Source of the DNA: Brachybacterium muris
GTDB lineage: Bacteria > Actinomycetota > Actinomycetes > Actinomycetales > Dermabacteraceae
Length of the DNA stretch: 64,000 bases
Direction of reading: 5' to 3'
Assembly (NCBI RefSeq): GCF_016907455.1
Contig: NZ_JAFBCB010000001.1
Span: 496,001 to 560,000, forward strand
Both the position numbers and the translations under genes were made by a program. The notes beneath the pieces are model-generated. The model was given only the letters and a program-made list of their open reading frames with translations. It was not told where the DNA came from and ran no database searches. This document shows, piece by piece, positions 1-8,204 of the stretch (position 1 is its first letter; each line of letters starts with the position of its first letter).

Positions 1-925
1 GGTGCGTGAGCACGGTGAGCTCCGGGAGGGCCGCGGTGAGCTCGCGTTCGAGCTCCTCGATGTAGTCGTGGCCGTGCTTGACGGTCCACTCGTCCGGCAC
101 CAGCACGTGCACGTTCATGAACTTCTGCTGCCCGGCCTCGCGGGTCTGCAGGCCGTGGAAGGTGACGCTGCCGTCGGTGCGGCGCTGGAGGATCGCCCGG
201 ATCACCTCGTGGTCCTCCTCGGACAGCGACTTGTCCAGCAGTCCGGAGACGGACTCGCTGACCAGGGACACGCCCGTGATGATGATGTTGACGCCGACGG
301 CGAAGGCGACCACGGCGTCCAGCCGCTCCCAGCCGGTCAGGCCCACCAGTCCCACGCCCACGATCACACCCACCGAGGTCCACACGTCGGTGAGCAGGTG
401 GCGGCCGTCGGCCCGCAGGGTGATGGAGCGGTAGCGGCGCCCAGCCCTGATCAGCACGAACGCCACGGCCCCGTTGATCAGGGAGGCCACCACCGAGATC
501 ACCAGGCCCCAGCCCACGTTCTCCAGCGGCTGGGGGTTCACGAACCGCTCCACGGCGGTGACCAGGATGACCGCGGCGGCCACGAAGATCATCGCCCCCT
601 CCACCGCGGCGGAGAAGTACTCCGCCTTCGCGCGGCCGTAGAGGAACCGCTCGGTGGCGGGCTGCGCAGCGACCTTCAGCGCGATCAGCGCCACAACCGC
701 TGCCACCAGGTTCACGGTGGACTCGGCGGCGTCCGAGAGCAGGCCCACCGAGCCGGTCATCGCCCAGGCCCCCGTCTTCAGGGCGATGGTGGCGATGGCC
801 GCGGCGATCGACAGCCAGGCGAAACGGGTGAGGTCCACGGCCCGCGACGGTGCACGGTCGCCGTGAGGAGCGGGTCCCTGCGAGGAGGGGTCGCCGGGAG
901 TGCTGGCGCTGGGTTCTTCGGTCAC
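1..925 (-). CDS. CDF-family divalent metal efflux transporter (3' end outside window)
   Basis: Reverse-strand translation gives an N-terminal hydrophilic leader of about 30 residues followed by several hydrophobic helices and a cytoplasmic C-terminal domain, the layout of cation diffusion facilitators that exchange Zn2+, Fe2+, Mn2+ or similar for protons at the plasma membrane. Recognisable pieces are SDAAESTVN in helix 2 and HLLTD (the HxxxD metal site) in helix 5, and the C-terminal stretch carries a conserved His-rich FHGLQTREAG region. The GTG start at 923-925 follows GGAGA at about 4 bases; an ATG at 949-951 is in another frame and stops at once. The protein is about 308 residues long up to the edge, close to full family length, so only a few residues are missing. 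The metal cannot be told from sequence alone. No regulator is adjacent. Confidence 0.87.
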   Translation of the reverse strand, partial: MTEEPSASTPGDPSSQGPAPHGDRAPSRAVDLTRFAWLSIAAAIATIALKTGAWAMTGSVGLLSDAAESTVNLVAAVVALIALKVAAQPATERFLYGRAKAEYFSAAVEGAMIFVAAAVILVTAVERFVNPQPLENVGWGLVISVVASLINGAVAFVLIRAGRRYRSITLRADGRHLLTDVWTSVGVIVGVGLVGLTGWERLDAVVAFAVGVNIIITGVSLVSESVSGLLDKSLSEEDHEVIRAILQRRTDGSVTFHGLQTREAGQQKFMNVHVLVPDEWTVKHGHDYIEELERELTAALPELTVLTH

Positions 926-1018
926 GGTCTCTCCGCTTCGGGCTGATCCATGCGCCACGGGGGAGCGGGCGCTCTCAGACGGTACCGCTCTGAGGGGCGC
1001 TCAGCAGCCGTCTGGGGC

Positions 1019-1429
1019 TCAGTCGACGTACCGCGTGGGCCGGTCCTCGACGGGGAAACCGTCGGCCTTCCACGCACGGAACCCGCCGACCAGGTCGGTG
1101 GCGCGGCTGAAGCCGAGCCGGCGCAGGTCGCGGGCGGCGAGCGAGGAGTGGTATCCCTCGTTGCACACGACGACCACGAGGTCCGTGTGCTTAGGGCCGC
1201 CCTCCATCCGATGGGGGCTTGCCGGGTCCAGGCGCCACTCGAGCACCAGGCGCTCCACCACCACCGCACCGGGGATATGGCCCTCGACGTCCCGGGTGAT
1301 GGCGGAGCGCACGTCGATCACGTGCGCCCCGTCGCCCTCGAGCAGGGAGTGCAGCTGGGCAGGTTCGACCCGGTCCACGCCATCCCGAGAGTCCGCGAGC
1401 ACCTCATCGATGCTGCGTGGGGTGGTCAT
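1019..1429 (-). CDS. Rhodanese-like domain protein
   Basis: A 136-residue single-domain rhodanese. Family members move sulfane sulfur via a persulfide on the active-site cysteine, here Cys89 in the loop VVCNEGYHS. The upstream HVIDVR and GHIPGA motifs are typical of the fold. The ATG at 1427-1429 overlaps the TGA of the upstream DEAD-box helicase (1426-1428), so the two are probably translationally coupled. The loop is six residues long (C-NEGYH-S), within the normal rhodanese range, so catalytic activity is plausible. Substrate and sulfur acceptor are unknown. Coupling to an RNA helicase could hint at a link to RNA thiolation, but that is only inference. Confidence 0.88.
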   Translation of the reverse strand: MTTPRSIDEVLADSRDGVDRVEPAQLHSLLEGDGAHVIDVRSAITRDVEGHIPGAVVVERLVLEWRLDPASPHRMEGGPKHTDLVVVVCNEGYHSSLAARDLRRLGFSRATDLVGGFRAWKADGFPVEDRPTRYVD

Positions 1430-2979
1430 CGGCCGCGTCGGCTCGCGGAGAAGGAGGCCAGGCCGCCACCGGAGGAACCGGTGGAGGAGGTCGAGTAGCT
1501 GGTGCCACCGGAACGACCGCCGCCGGAGCGCGAACGCCCGGAGGAGCCCTGCCCGGAGCCGGAGCGACCGGAGCCGCTGCCGCGACCGGAACGGGAGCCA
1601 CCGCCGGAGCGGCCGGAGCCGCCCACGGTCACGTCGGACTCGGAACGACCGCCACCGGAGCGACGGCGCCCCTGACCGCCACCGGCACCGGAGCGACCGC
1701 CGGAGCCGCCACGACCGCCACCGGAGCGGCGACCGCCACCGCTGCCGCGGCCACCGGTCTCCTGGACCGGGGCGCGGTCGGGGACCTCGCCGAACACGCG
1801 CTCGCCGGGGGCCAGGCGCTTCAGCACCTCGCTGCCGGTGCGCACGGCGGAGTGGATCTGGGGGCGGATCTTCGCGGCGCGCATCAGGGAGGACACGTCG
1901 CTGCGCTGCTCCGGGGTCTGCACCGTGATCACGGTGCCGGCCTCGCCGGCGCGGGCGGTGCGGCCCGAGCGGTGCAGGTACGCCTTGTGCTCCACGGGCG
2001 GATCGGCGTGGACCACCAGGGCCACCTCGTCCACGTGGATGCCGCGGGCGGCGATGTCGGTGGAGACCAGGGTGGTGGCCCCGCCCTTGCCGAAGGCCTC
2101 GAGGTTGCGGGTGCGGGCGCCCTGGGACAGGTTGCCGTGCAGCTCCACCGCGTCCACGCCGCTGGAGACCAGTTTCTTGGCCAGCTTCTTGGCGCCGTAC
2201 TTGGTGCGGGTGAACAGGATGGTGCGGCCCGGCGCGGAGGCCAGGTCCAGCAGCACGTCGAAGCGGTCACCCTCGGTGACCTCCAGGACGTGGTGCTCCA
2301 TCTTGGTCACCGTCGCCGTGGCCGGATCGGCCTCATGGGTGACGGGGGAGTGCAGGTACTGCTTGACCAGGGTGCCCACTCCGGCGTCCAGGGTGGCGGA
2401 GAACAGCATCCGCTGGCCCTTGGAGGGGGTTTTGTCCAGGATGCGGCGCACCATCGGAAGGAAGCCCATGTCGGCCATGTGATCGGCCTCGTCGAGGATC
2501 GTCACCTCGATGGCGGAGAGGTCGGCGTGGCCCTGGCCCATCAGGTCCAGCAGGCGGCCGGGGCAGGCCACCAGCACGTCCAGGCCGCGCTCGAGCGCGT
2601 CCACCTGGGGCTTCTGGCCGACGCCGCCGAACACGGTGGCGGTGCGCAGCCCGGTGGCCTTGGCCAGCGGCGCCAGCGAGTCGCTGATCTGGGCGGCCAG
2701 CTCACGGGTGGGGGCCAGGATCAGCGAGCGGGGCTTGCGGGGGCTGCGCTTGCGGTCGGACTCCTGCAGGCGCACCACCAGGGGCAGCAGGAAGGCGTAG
2801 GTCTTGCCCGAGCCGGTACGGCCGCGGCCCAGCACGTCCCGACCCGCGAGGGAGTCGGGCAGGGTGGCGGCCTGGATCGGGGTGGGGGTGGTGATGCCGA
2901 GGGGCGCAAGGGCGTCGGTCAGCACGGAGGGCACGCCGAGGCGTGCGAAATCAGGGGAGGTCACAAGGGATCCGTTCAT
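1426..2979 (-). CDS. DEAD-box RNA helicase with Gly/Ser/Arg-rich tail
   Basis: ATP-dependent RNA helicase of superfamily 2. From the ATG at 2977-2979: Q motif near residue 35 (TPTPIQ), Walker A GRTGSGKT at 53-60, APTREL near 89-94, DEAD at 163-166, SAT at 194-196, and HRSGRTARAG in the second RecA domain. From about residue 395 to 517 the protein is a low-complexity tail of Gly, Ser and Arg (RSGGGR-type repeats), as in cold-shock/ribosome-assembly DEAD-box proteins that use basic tails to hold RNA. An upstream in-frame TTG at 3010-3012 would add 11 residues; neither start has a good Shine-Dalgarno. The ATG is preferred because it places the Q motif at the usual distance. It is followed by the overlapping rhodanese gene. 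Confidence 0.93.
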   Translation of the reverse strand: MNGSLVTSPDFARLGVPSVLTDALAPLGITTPTPIQAATLPDSLAGRDVLGRGRTGSGKTYAFLLPLVVRLQESDRKRSPRKPRSLILAPTRELAAQISDSLAPLAKATGLRTATVFGGVGQKPQVDALERGLDVLVACPGRLLDLMGQGHADLSAIEVTILDEADHMADMGFLPMVRRILDKTPSKGQRMLFSATLDAGVGTLVKQYLHSPVTHEADPATATVTKMEHHVLEVTEGDRFDVLLDLASAPGRTILFTRTKYGAKKLAKKLVSSGVDAVELHGNLSQGARTRNLEAFGKGGATTLVSTDIAARGIHVDEVALVVHADPPVEHKAYLHRSGRTARAGEAGTVITVQTPEQRSDVSSLMRAAKIRPQIHSAVRTGSEVLKRLAPGERVFGEVPDRAPVQETGGRGSGGGRRSGGGRGGSGGRSGAGGGQGRRRSGGGRSESDVTVGGSGRSGGGSRSGRGSGSGRSGSGQGSSGRSRSGGGRSGGTSYSTSSTGSSGGGLASFSASRRGR

Positions 2980-3277
2980 GAAGGTGGGTTCGCCGGGGCG
3001 CGTGCGTCGCAATCACCAGAGGCCCCGGTGTGCGGGATGCTGCGCGGCCGGCGGAGACAGGGCCCGTCCTTCGGGCACAGGACCGATCAGAGGATCGGGA
3101 TGGTCTCCGCGGCAGGTCGTCGCGGCGAGATTCGACGGCGACCGTCCCTGCCACCGTACGTGGTCCGGGGCCGTTACGCGCAATCCGGCCCGCCGAATGT
3201 GACCGAGCCGGAGCGGGGCGGGGTCTGGGCGTGGCTCCTGTTGCTCGCTGTCCGGGTGGATGCTGGTCGACGAGCAG
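2980..3277. other. Gene-free upstream region of the helicase
   Basis: I see no convincing gene, RNA or strong promoter here. The helicase promoter must lie in this stretch because the next real gene on either strand begins at 3644. Open frames crossing it have neither start sites nor family resemblance. Confidence 0.5.
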
Positions 3278-3334
3278 CGAGTGCGACGTTATGAACAGTT
3301 GGGCTGCGTCTATCTGTTCATAACGTCGCACTCG
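3278..3334. repeat. Perfect 21-bp-arm palindrome
   Basis: Arms 3278-3298 and 3314-3334 are exact reverse complements, separated by 15 bases. The arm begins CGAGTGCGACGTTATG and so resembles the arm of the palindrome at 35538-35595 (CGACTGTGACGAAATG). The intergenic position and shared arm consensus suggest a dispersed REP-like element. It could also act as a transcription terminator or a protein-binding site; it has no T-tract. Confidence 0.85.
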
Positions 3335-3348
3335 ATGCGTGCGGGGGG

Positions 3349-3416
3349 GGGATTGAGGTCGCGGTGGGCGGGATGGGGGGATTGACATCGCGGTGGGGGG
3401 ATTGAGGCCGCGGTGG
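3349..3416. repeat. Short G-rich tandem repeat, three copies
   Basis: Three copies of a 19-base unit of form GGGATTGAxxxCGCGGTGG lie at 3349-3367, 3378-3396 and 3398-3416, separated by G-rich spacers of 10 and 1 bases. The copies differ only in the three central bases. The G-runs could form a quadruplex or be unstable by slippage. No coding function is apparent. Confidence 0.7.
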
Positions 3417-3444
3417 AACGACAGAAACGCCGGTCTGCTGCGGA

Positions 3445-3591
3445 CTACTGCCCGCCGCCCAGGCCCGCGGAGGCGAAGCCCTTGACGATCTGGCGCTGGA
3501 ACAGCACGAACACGATCAGCAGCGGCAGCCCGCCCACCACGGCACTGGCCATGTTCTGTGCGATCTGCAGTCTGTGGGCAGGGAGTGCGGT
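3445..3591 (-). pseudogene. C-terminal remnant of a sugar ABC transporter permease (MalG-like)
   Basis: The reverse strand reads an open stretch of 48 codons ending in TAG at 3445-3447. Its last 40 residues include QNMASAVVGGLPLLIVFVLF followed by QRQIVKGFASAG, the highly recognisable final transmembrane helix and tail of CUT1-type carbohydrate permeases. Upstream the similarity stops and an in-frame TGA occurs at 3592-3594, so the body of the gene, including the EAA loop, has been lost. It lies directly 5' of the GH2 glycosidase on the opposite strand, as expected if a sugar-import and hydrolysis locus has been eroded. There is no start codon or ribosome site; I regard it as non-functional. 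Confidence 0.8.
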
Positions 3592-3643
3592 TCACTGGAC
3601 TCACCCTGATCAGTGCAGATCCGAGAACCCCGAGGAGCCCTCT

Positions 3644-5647
3644 GTGAGCACCACCCGCCCCACCCCCGATCCGGCTGCCCTGCCCGAGAACCTCACTGCC
3701 CTCTTCGCCCGCGCCGAGGAGCTCGCCGGGCACCTCGACGGCCCCCCGTCGACCGCCCCCGTTGCCGGTGAAGCCGCCGACGCGGCAGGCACGGTGCCGC
3801 GCCCCGAGCACCCTCGCCCCCAGTTCCACCGCCCCACCTGGATGAGCCTCAACGGCACCTGGCAGTTTAAGATCGACCAGGGCGACTCCGGGCGCGAGCG
3901 GGGCCTGGTGGACAGCGAGCTGGACTCACAGATCATGGTGCCCTTCGCCCCGGAGACCGCCGCCTCCGGCATCGGCAACCGCGACTTCCTCGAGGCCGTC
4001 TGGTATCGCCGCACCGTCACCGTCCCCACCGACTGGGAGGGGCTGCGCCCCATCCTGCGCTTCGAGGCCGTGGACCACGAGGCCACCGTGTGGGTCAACG
4101 GCACCGAGGTGGCCCGCCACCGCGGCGGCTTCACCCCCTTCAGCGCCGACCTGTCCACCCTGGAGGGCGTGGGCCCCGGCTCCGAGCTCACCATCGTGGT
4201 GCGCGCCCGGGACCCGCACGACGTGCCCCAGGCACGCGGCAAGCAGTCCAACTGGTTCCACTCCACCCATGCCAGCTACCACCGCACCACCGGCATCTGG
4301 CAGACGGTATGGCTCGAGGGCGTCCCGGCCGACGAGATCCGCTCGCTGCGCATCATCCCCTCGCTGGCCTCCGGCTCCTTCGCGATCGACGCGCCGCTGT
4401 CCCGCTCCACCCCGGGCACCCGCCTCGAGGTGATCGCGCACGTGCCCGGCGGCGAGGAGGTGGCCCGCGCCGAGGTGCGGGCGGACCTGGACCTCGCCCC
4501 CCACCTGGAACTGGTGATCCCCGCCGAGCACGTGCGGGTGTGGGGCCCGGGCAGCCCCGAGCTGTACGCACTGCAGGTGCGGCTGCTGGATGTCGACGGT
4601 CAGGTGCTCGATGAGGCCGCCTCCTATGCGGGCCTGCGCTCCACCTCCCTGAACGGCCACGAGTTCCGCATCAACGGCGAGAAGGTGTTCCAGCGCCTGG
4701 TGCTGGACCAGGGCTACTGGGAGGACACCTTCATGACCTCCCCCTCGGACGAGGCGATGACCACCGACATCCGTCTGGCGCTGGAGGCCGGCTTCAACGG
4801 GGCCCGCCTGCACCAGAAGGTGTTCGAGCAGCGCATGCTGTTCTGGGCCGACCTGTACGGCTACCTCACCTGGGGCGAGTTCGGCGACTGGGGCGCCTCC
4901 GGCAGCGGGGCCATGGGCCACAACCAGCAGCCCGCCGCCTCCTTCGTGGACGAATGGGTGCAGGCCGTGGCCCGCGACATCAACCACCCGTCGATCGTCG
5001 GCTGGTGCCCGCTGAACGAGACCCACCAGGTGCTCCACGACCGCCTCACCCAGCTCGACGACGTCACGCAGGCGATGTACGACGCCACCAAGCTGGCCGA
5101 CCCCACCCGTCCGGTGCTGGATGCCTCCGGCTACTCCCACCGGGTGCGCGGGGCCGACGTGTACGACTCCCACTCCTACGAGCAGGATGTCGAGGCCTTC
5201 CGCACCGAGCAGTCGGGGCTGGCCGAGGGGACCCCCTTCGTGAACCGCCGCGAGCTGGGCCCTGACGACATGCCCTTCGCCGACGGCGCCTTCTCCCTGG
5301 CCTACGCCGGACAGCCCTACTTCGTCTCGGAGTACGGCGGCATCTGGTGGAACGAGGAGGAGGCCCGCCGGGCGGCGGAGGCCGCCGCCGGGGACCGCAC
5401 CGGCAATGACCAGGCGGCTTCCTGGGGGTACGGCGAGCGGGTGCGCTCGGAGGAGCAGCTGTACGAACGCTTCGAGGGACTCACCCGGGTGCTGCTGGAG
5501 GACCCGCTGATGTTCGGCTACTGCTACACGCAGATGACCGACGTGTTCCAGGAGAAGAACGGCATCGTCGACTTCGACCGCGGCCGCAAGCTGGACCTGG
5601 CCCGGCTGCGCGCCGTCCAGGAGCAGCGCGCCGCATACGAGGGCTGA
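3644..5647 (+). CDS. Glycoside hydrolase family 2 (beta-galactosidase/beta-glucuronidase-like)
   Basis: Cytoplasmic retaining glycosidase of 667 residues. The N-terminal jelly-roll sugar-binding domain (about 60-230) contains SLNGTWQFKID and the FEAVDHEATVWVNG signature, followed by an immunoglobulin-like domain and a TIM barrel. The acid/base residue is probably Glu459 in CPLNETH, and the nucleophile probably Glu563 in FVSEYGG. The GTG start at 3644 follows GAGGAG at 7 bases; longer in-frame reading upstream has no family similarity and crosses the permease remnant. No signal peptide is seen, so the substrate must be imported, yet the adjacent importer survives only as a fragment. The exact sugar (galactoside, glucuronide, mannoside) cannot be fixed from sequence. 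A hairpin terminator follows at 5655. Confidence 0.92.
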   Translation: MSTTRPTPDPAALPENLTALFARAEELAGHLDGPPSTAPVAGEAADAAGTVPRPEHPRPQFHRPTWMSLNGTWQFKIDQGDSGRERGLVDSELDSQIMVPFAPETAASGIGNRDFLEAVWYRRTVTVPTDWEGLRPILRFEAVDHEATVWVNGTEVARHRGGFTPFSADLSTLEGVGPGSELTIVVRARDPHDVPQARGKQSNWFHSTHASYHRTTGIWQTVWLEGVPADEIRSLRIIPSLASGSFAIDAPLSRSTPGTRLEVIAHVPGGEEVARAEVRADLDLAPHLELVIPAEHVRVWGPGSPELYALQVRLLDVDGQVLDEAASYAGLRSTSLNGHEFRINGEKVFQRLVLDQGYWEDTFMTSPSDEAMTTDIRLALEAGFNGARLHQKVFEQRMLFWADLYGYLTWGEFGDWGASGSGAMGHNQQPAASFVDEWVQAVARDINHPSIVGWCPLNETHQVLHDRLTQLDDVTQAMYDATKLADPTRPVLDASGYSHRVRGADVYDSHSYEQDVEAFRTEQSGLAEGTPFVNRRELGPDDMPFADGAFSLAYAGQPYFVSEYGGIWWNEEEARRAAEAAAGDRTGNDQAASWGYGERVRSEEQLYERFEGLTRVLLEDPLMFGYCYTQMTDVFQEKNGIVDFDRGRKLDLARLRAVQEQRAAYEG

Positions 5648-5654
5648 AACGGCA

Positions 5655-5686
5655 GGGCCGACACCCTGCCTGCAGGGTGCCGGCCC
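5655..5686 (+). terminator. Hairpin terminator after GH2
   Basis: Arms 5655-5668 and 5673-5686 pair with one mismatch around a 4-base loop, eight bases after the GH2 stop codon. No strong U-tract follows, which is common in high-GC actinobacteria. Confidence 0.7.
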
Positions 5687-5732
5687 CGAATATTGGGTGG
5701 CACGGCGGTATGCGGCAGGGGAGCATGGCCGC

Positions 5733-6482
5733 ATGGTCGATCAGTCACGCCTCTGGGACGAGCACGCCGCCGCCACCTACGACACCCCCGGGCAGGGCCC
5801 GTTCGCTCCCGAGGTGCTGGGGCCCACGGTGGAGCTGCTCGCGGACCTCGCCGCCGGAGGGCGCGCCGTCGAGTTCGCCATCGGCACCGGCCGGGTGGCG
5901 ATCCCGTTGCGGGAGGCCGATGTCGAGGTGGCGGGCATCGAGCTGTCCGCGCCGATGATCGCGCGGCTGCGGGAGAAGGCCGACGAGGACGCGATCCCCG
6001 TCGTCCACGGCGACATGACCACGGCGAGTGCGGGGGAGGGGTTCACCCTCGCCTACCTGGTGTTCAACACCATCTCCAACCTGCTCACCCAGGAGCAGCA
6101 GGTGCAGTGCTTCCGCAACGCAGCCCGCCATCTCGCCCCGGGCGGACGCTTCGTGATCGAGCTGTGGGTGCCGCAGCTGCGCTCCCTCGCCCCCGGCCAC
6201 GGTGGCACCGTGGAGGTGTCCGAGCCCGGCTACCTGCTGGTGGACACCTACGACACCCTCGCCCAGCACGTCATCTCGCACCACGTGCGATTCGACCCCG
6301 TGGTGGATGGCAGCCGTGAGGCGCAGATCGACCGCACCCCGCACCGCTACGTGTGGCCGTCCGAACTGGACCTGATGGCGCAGCTGGCCGGTTTCGAGCG
6401 GGAGAACCGCTGGGCAGGCTTCGACCGTTCCGAGTTCACCGCGGAGTCCCGCAGCCACGTCACGGTGTACCGCCTCACCTGA
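5733..6482 (+). CDS. Class I SAM-dependent methyltransferase
   Basis: A 249-residue Rossmann-fold methyltransferase. Motif I is VEFAIGTGRVAIPL (about residues 48-61), followed by an acidic strand end (AGIELSAPMI) and HGDMTT, the usual SAM-binding order. The post-I region LAYLVFNTISNLL and the C-terminal antiparallel strands fit small-molecule methyltransferases. The ATG at 5733 follows GGGGAG at 9 bases. An ATG at 5697 would add 12 residues without similarity. It sits alone between the GH2 terminator and a SulP gene, so the substrate cannot be inferred. Not membrane-bound. Confidence 0.85.
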   Translation: MVDQSRLWDEHAAATYDTPGQGPFAPEVLGPTVELLADLAAGGRAVEFAIGTGRVAIPLREADVEVAGIELSAPMIARLREKADEDAIPVVHGDMTTASAGEGFTLAYLVFNTISNLLTQEQQVQCFRNAARHLAPGGRFVIELWVPQLRSLAPGHGGTVEVSEPGYLLVDTYDTLAQHVISHHVRFDPVVDGSREAQIDRTPHRYVWPSELDLMAQLAGFERENRWAGFDRSEFTAESRSHVTVYRLT

Positions 6483-6573
6483 AGCGGCCGGTGCGCGCAT
6501 AGCGCAGGCTCTTTCGGCCCGGTGGGCCGTACAGTGCTGGAGGCCCACTCCTGCACACGTCCGAGGTTCCCCT

Positions 6574-8169
6574 GTGCCTGATCCCGTTCCCGCCGGTTCC
6601 GCACCCACCGGTTCCGCACCCACCGGCTCTGCTCCTTCCGCCCCGCACGAGGGTGTCCCCCACTCACAGGGGACGCCGATGCGCGTCAGGGACGCGCTGC
6701 GGGACCCGCGCCGGTTGAAGACTGAGGTCCTGGCCGGCCTGGTGGTCGCCCTCGCCCTGATCCCCGAGGCGATCTCCTTCTCGATCCTGGCGGGCGTGGA
6801 CCCGCGCCTGGGCCTGTTCGCCTCGTTCACGATGGCGGTCACCATCTCTGTGGTGGGCGGTCGCCCCGCGATGATCTCCGCCGCCACCGGAGCCGTCGCG
6901 CTGGTTGTCGCGCCCGTGGTGGCCTCCCACGGTGTGGACTACCTGATCGCCACCGTGATCCTCGCGGGTCTGCTGCAGATCCTGCTGGCCGTGCTGGGAG
7001 TGGCGAAGCTGATGCGGTTCATCCCGCGCTCGGTGATGGTGGGCTTCGTCAACTCCCTGGCGATCCTGATCTTCATCGCCCAGCTGCCGCACCTGATCGG
7101 CCCGGACCTGCCCTGGCTGGTGTACCCGCTGACCATCGCGGGACTGGCGATGCTGGTAGGCCTGCCGAAGCTCACCCAGGTGGTGCCCGCCCCGCTGATT
7201 GCGATCGTGGTGCTCACGGTGCTGGTGGTCGTCGCCGGCTGGCGGGTGCCGAACGTCGGCAGCCAGGGCGAGCTGCCCGATTCCCTGCCGCAGCTGCTGA
7301 TCCCCGACGTGCCGTTCACCCTGGAGACCCTGCGCATCATCGCCCCCTACGCGCTGGCGATGGCACTGGTGGGGCTGATGGAGTCGCTGCTGACCGCCAA
7401 ACTGGTGGACGACATCACCGACACCCACTCCAACAAGACCCGCGAGAGCTGGGGCCAGGGCGTGGCGAACGTGGTCACCGGCTTCTTCGGCGGCATGGGC
7501 GGCTGCGCCATGATCGGGCAGACCATGATCAACGTGAAGGAGTCCGGAGCACGCACCCGGATCTCCACCTTCCTGGCCGGCGTGTTCCTGCTGATCCTGG
7601 TCGTGGCACTCGGTGACATCGTGGGCCTGATCCCGATGGCCGCACTGGTCGCCGTGATGATCATGGTCTCCGTCGGAACCTTCGACTGGCACAGCGTGCG
7701 CCCCTCCACCCTGCGCCGCATGCCGCTGTCGGAGACGGCCGTCATGGCCACCACCGTGATCGCCACCGTGGTCACCGACAACCTCGCCATCGGTGTGGTG
7801 CTCGGCGTGGTGTGCGCGATGGTCATGTTCGCCCGTCGCGTCGCCCACCTGACCCGCATCGAGAAGGTGTGGGAGACGGACGTGGACGGCGACGGCACGG
7901 TGGACATCCGCCGGTACCGCGTCAAGGGTCAGCTGTTCTTCGCCTCCAGCAACGACCTCGTCTACCAGTTCGACTACGCCGGTGACCCCGCCACCGTGAT
8001 CATCGACCTCACCGATGCGGAGGTGTGGGACGCCTCCACCGTGGCCTCCCTGGACGCGGTGATCGCCAAGTACCGCGACCGCGGCAAGGAGGCCCGCATC
8101 GTGGGCCTGGACGGTGCCGGCGCCGAGCGCCTGGAACTGCTCTCCGGCAACCTCGGCGAAGGGCACTGA
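6574..8169 (+). CDS. SulP family anion permease with STAS domain
   Basis: Membrane transporter of the SulP/SLC26 family, which carries sulfate, bicarbonate or dicarboxylates. The membrane domain of 10 or more helices starts with EVLAGLVVALALIPEAISFS, a family signature, and contains GGRPAMISAATGAVALV. The C-terminal STAS domain covers about residues 440-525 (VKGQLFFAS to IVGLDG). Two starts are possible: the GTG at 6574 with GAGG at 7 bases, giving an N-terminus with tandem PTGSA repeats coded by 15-base DNA repeats, or the ATG at 6679 preceded by AGGGG, giving the compact family N-terminus. I list the longer form, but the ATG is at least as likely. Substrate is not determinable. The antisense strand carries a long open frame that is only codon-bias shadow. 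Confidence 0.88.
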   Translation: MPDPVPAGSAPTGSAPTGSAPSAPHEGVPHSQGTPMRVRDALRDPRRLKTEVLAGLVVALALIPEAISFSILAGVDPRLGLFASFTMAVTISVVGGRPAMISAATGAVALVVAPVVASHGVDYLIATVILAGLLQILLAVLGVAKLMRFIPRSVMVGFVNSLAILIFIAQLPHLIGPDLPWLVYPLTIAGLAMLVGLPKLTQVVPAPLIAIVVLTVLVVVAGWRVPNVGSQGELPDSLPQLLIPDVPFTLETLRIIAPYALAMALVGLMESLLTAKLVDDITDTHSNKTRESWGQGVANVVTGFFGGMGGCAMIGQTMINVKESGARTRISTFLAGVFLLILVVALGDIVGLIPMAALVAVMIMVSVGTFDWHSVRPSTLRRMPLSETAVMATTVIATVVTDNLAIGVVLGVVCAMVMFARRVAHLTRIEKVWETDVDGDGTVDIRRYRVKGQLFFASSNDLVYQFDYAGDPATVIIDLTDAEVWDASTVASLDAVIAKYRDRGKEARIVGLDGAGAERLELLSGNLGEGH

Positions 8170-8204
8170 GCCGGGCGCTGAGCGAGGTCCGGCAGGATGG
8201 CCCC

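Noticed and set aside
2-946. Long open frame on the + strand across the CDF gene
   Set aside because: His/Asp/Gln-rich, no family resemblance, and antisense to a clear transporter; a codon-bias shadow of high-GC DNA.
3349-3416. CRISPR-like or coding repeats
   Set aside because: Units are only 19 bases with 1-10 base G-rich gaps; no reading frame carries them sensibly.
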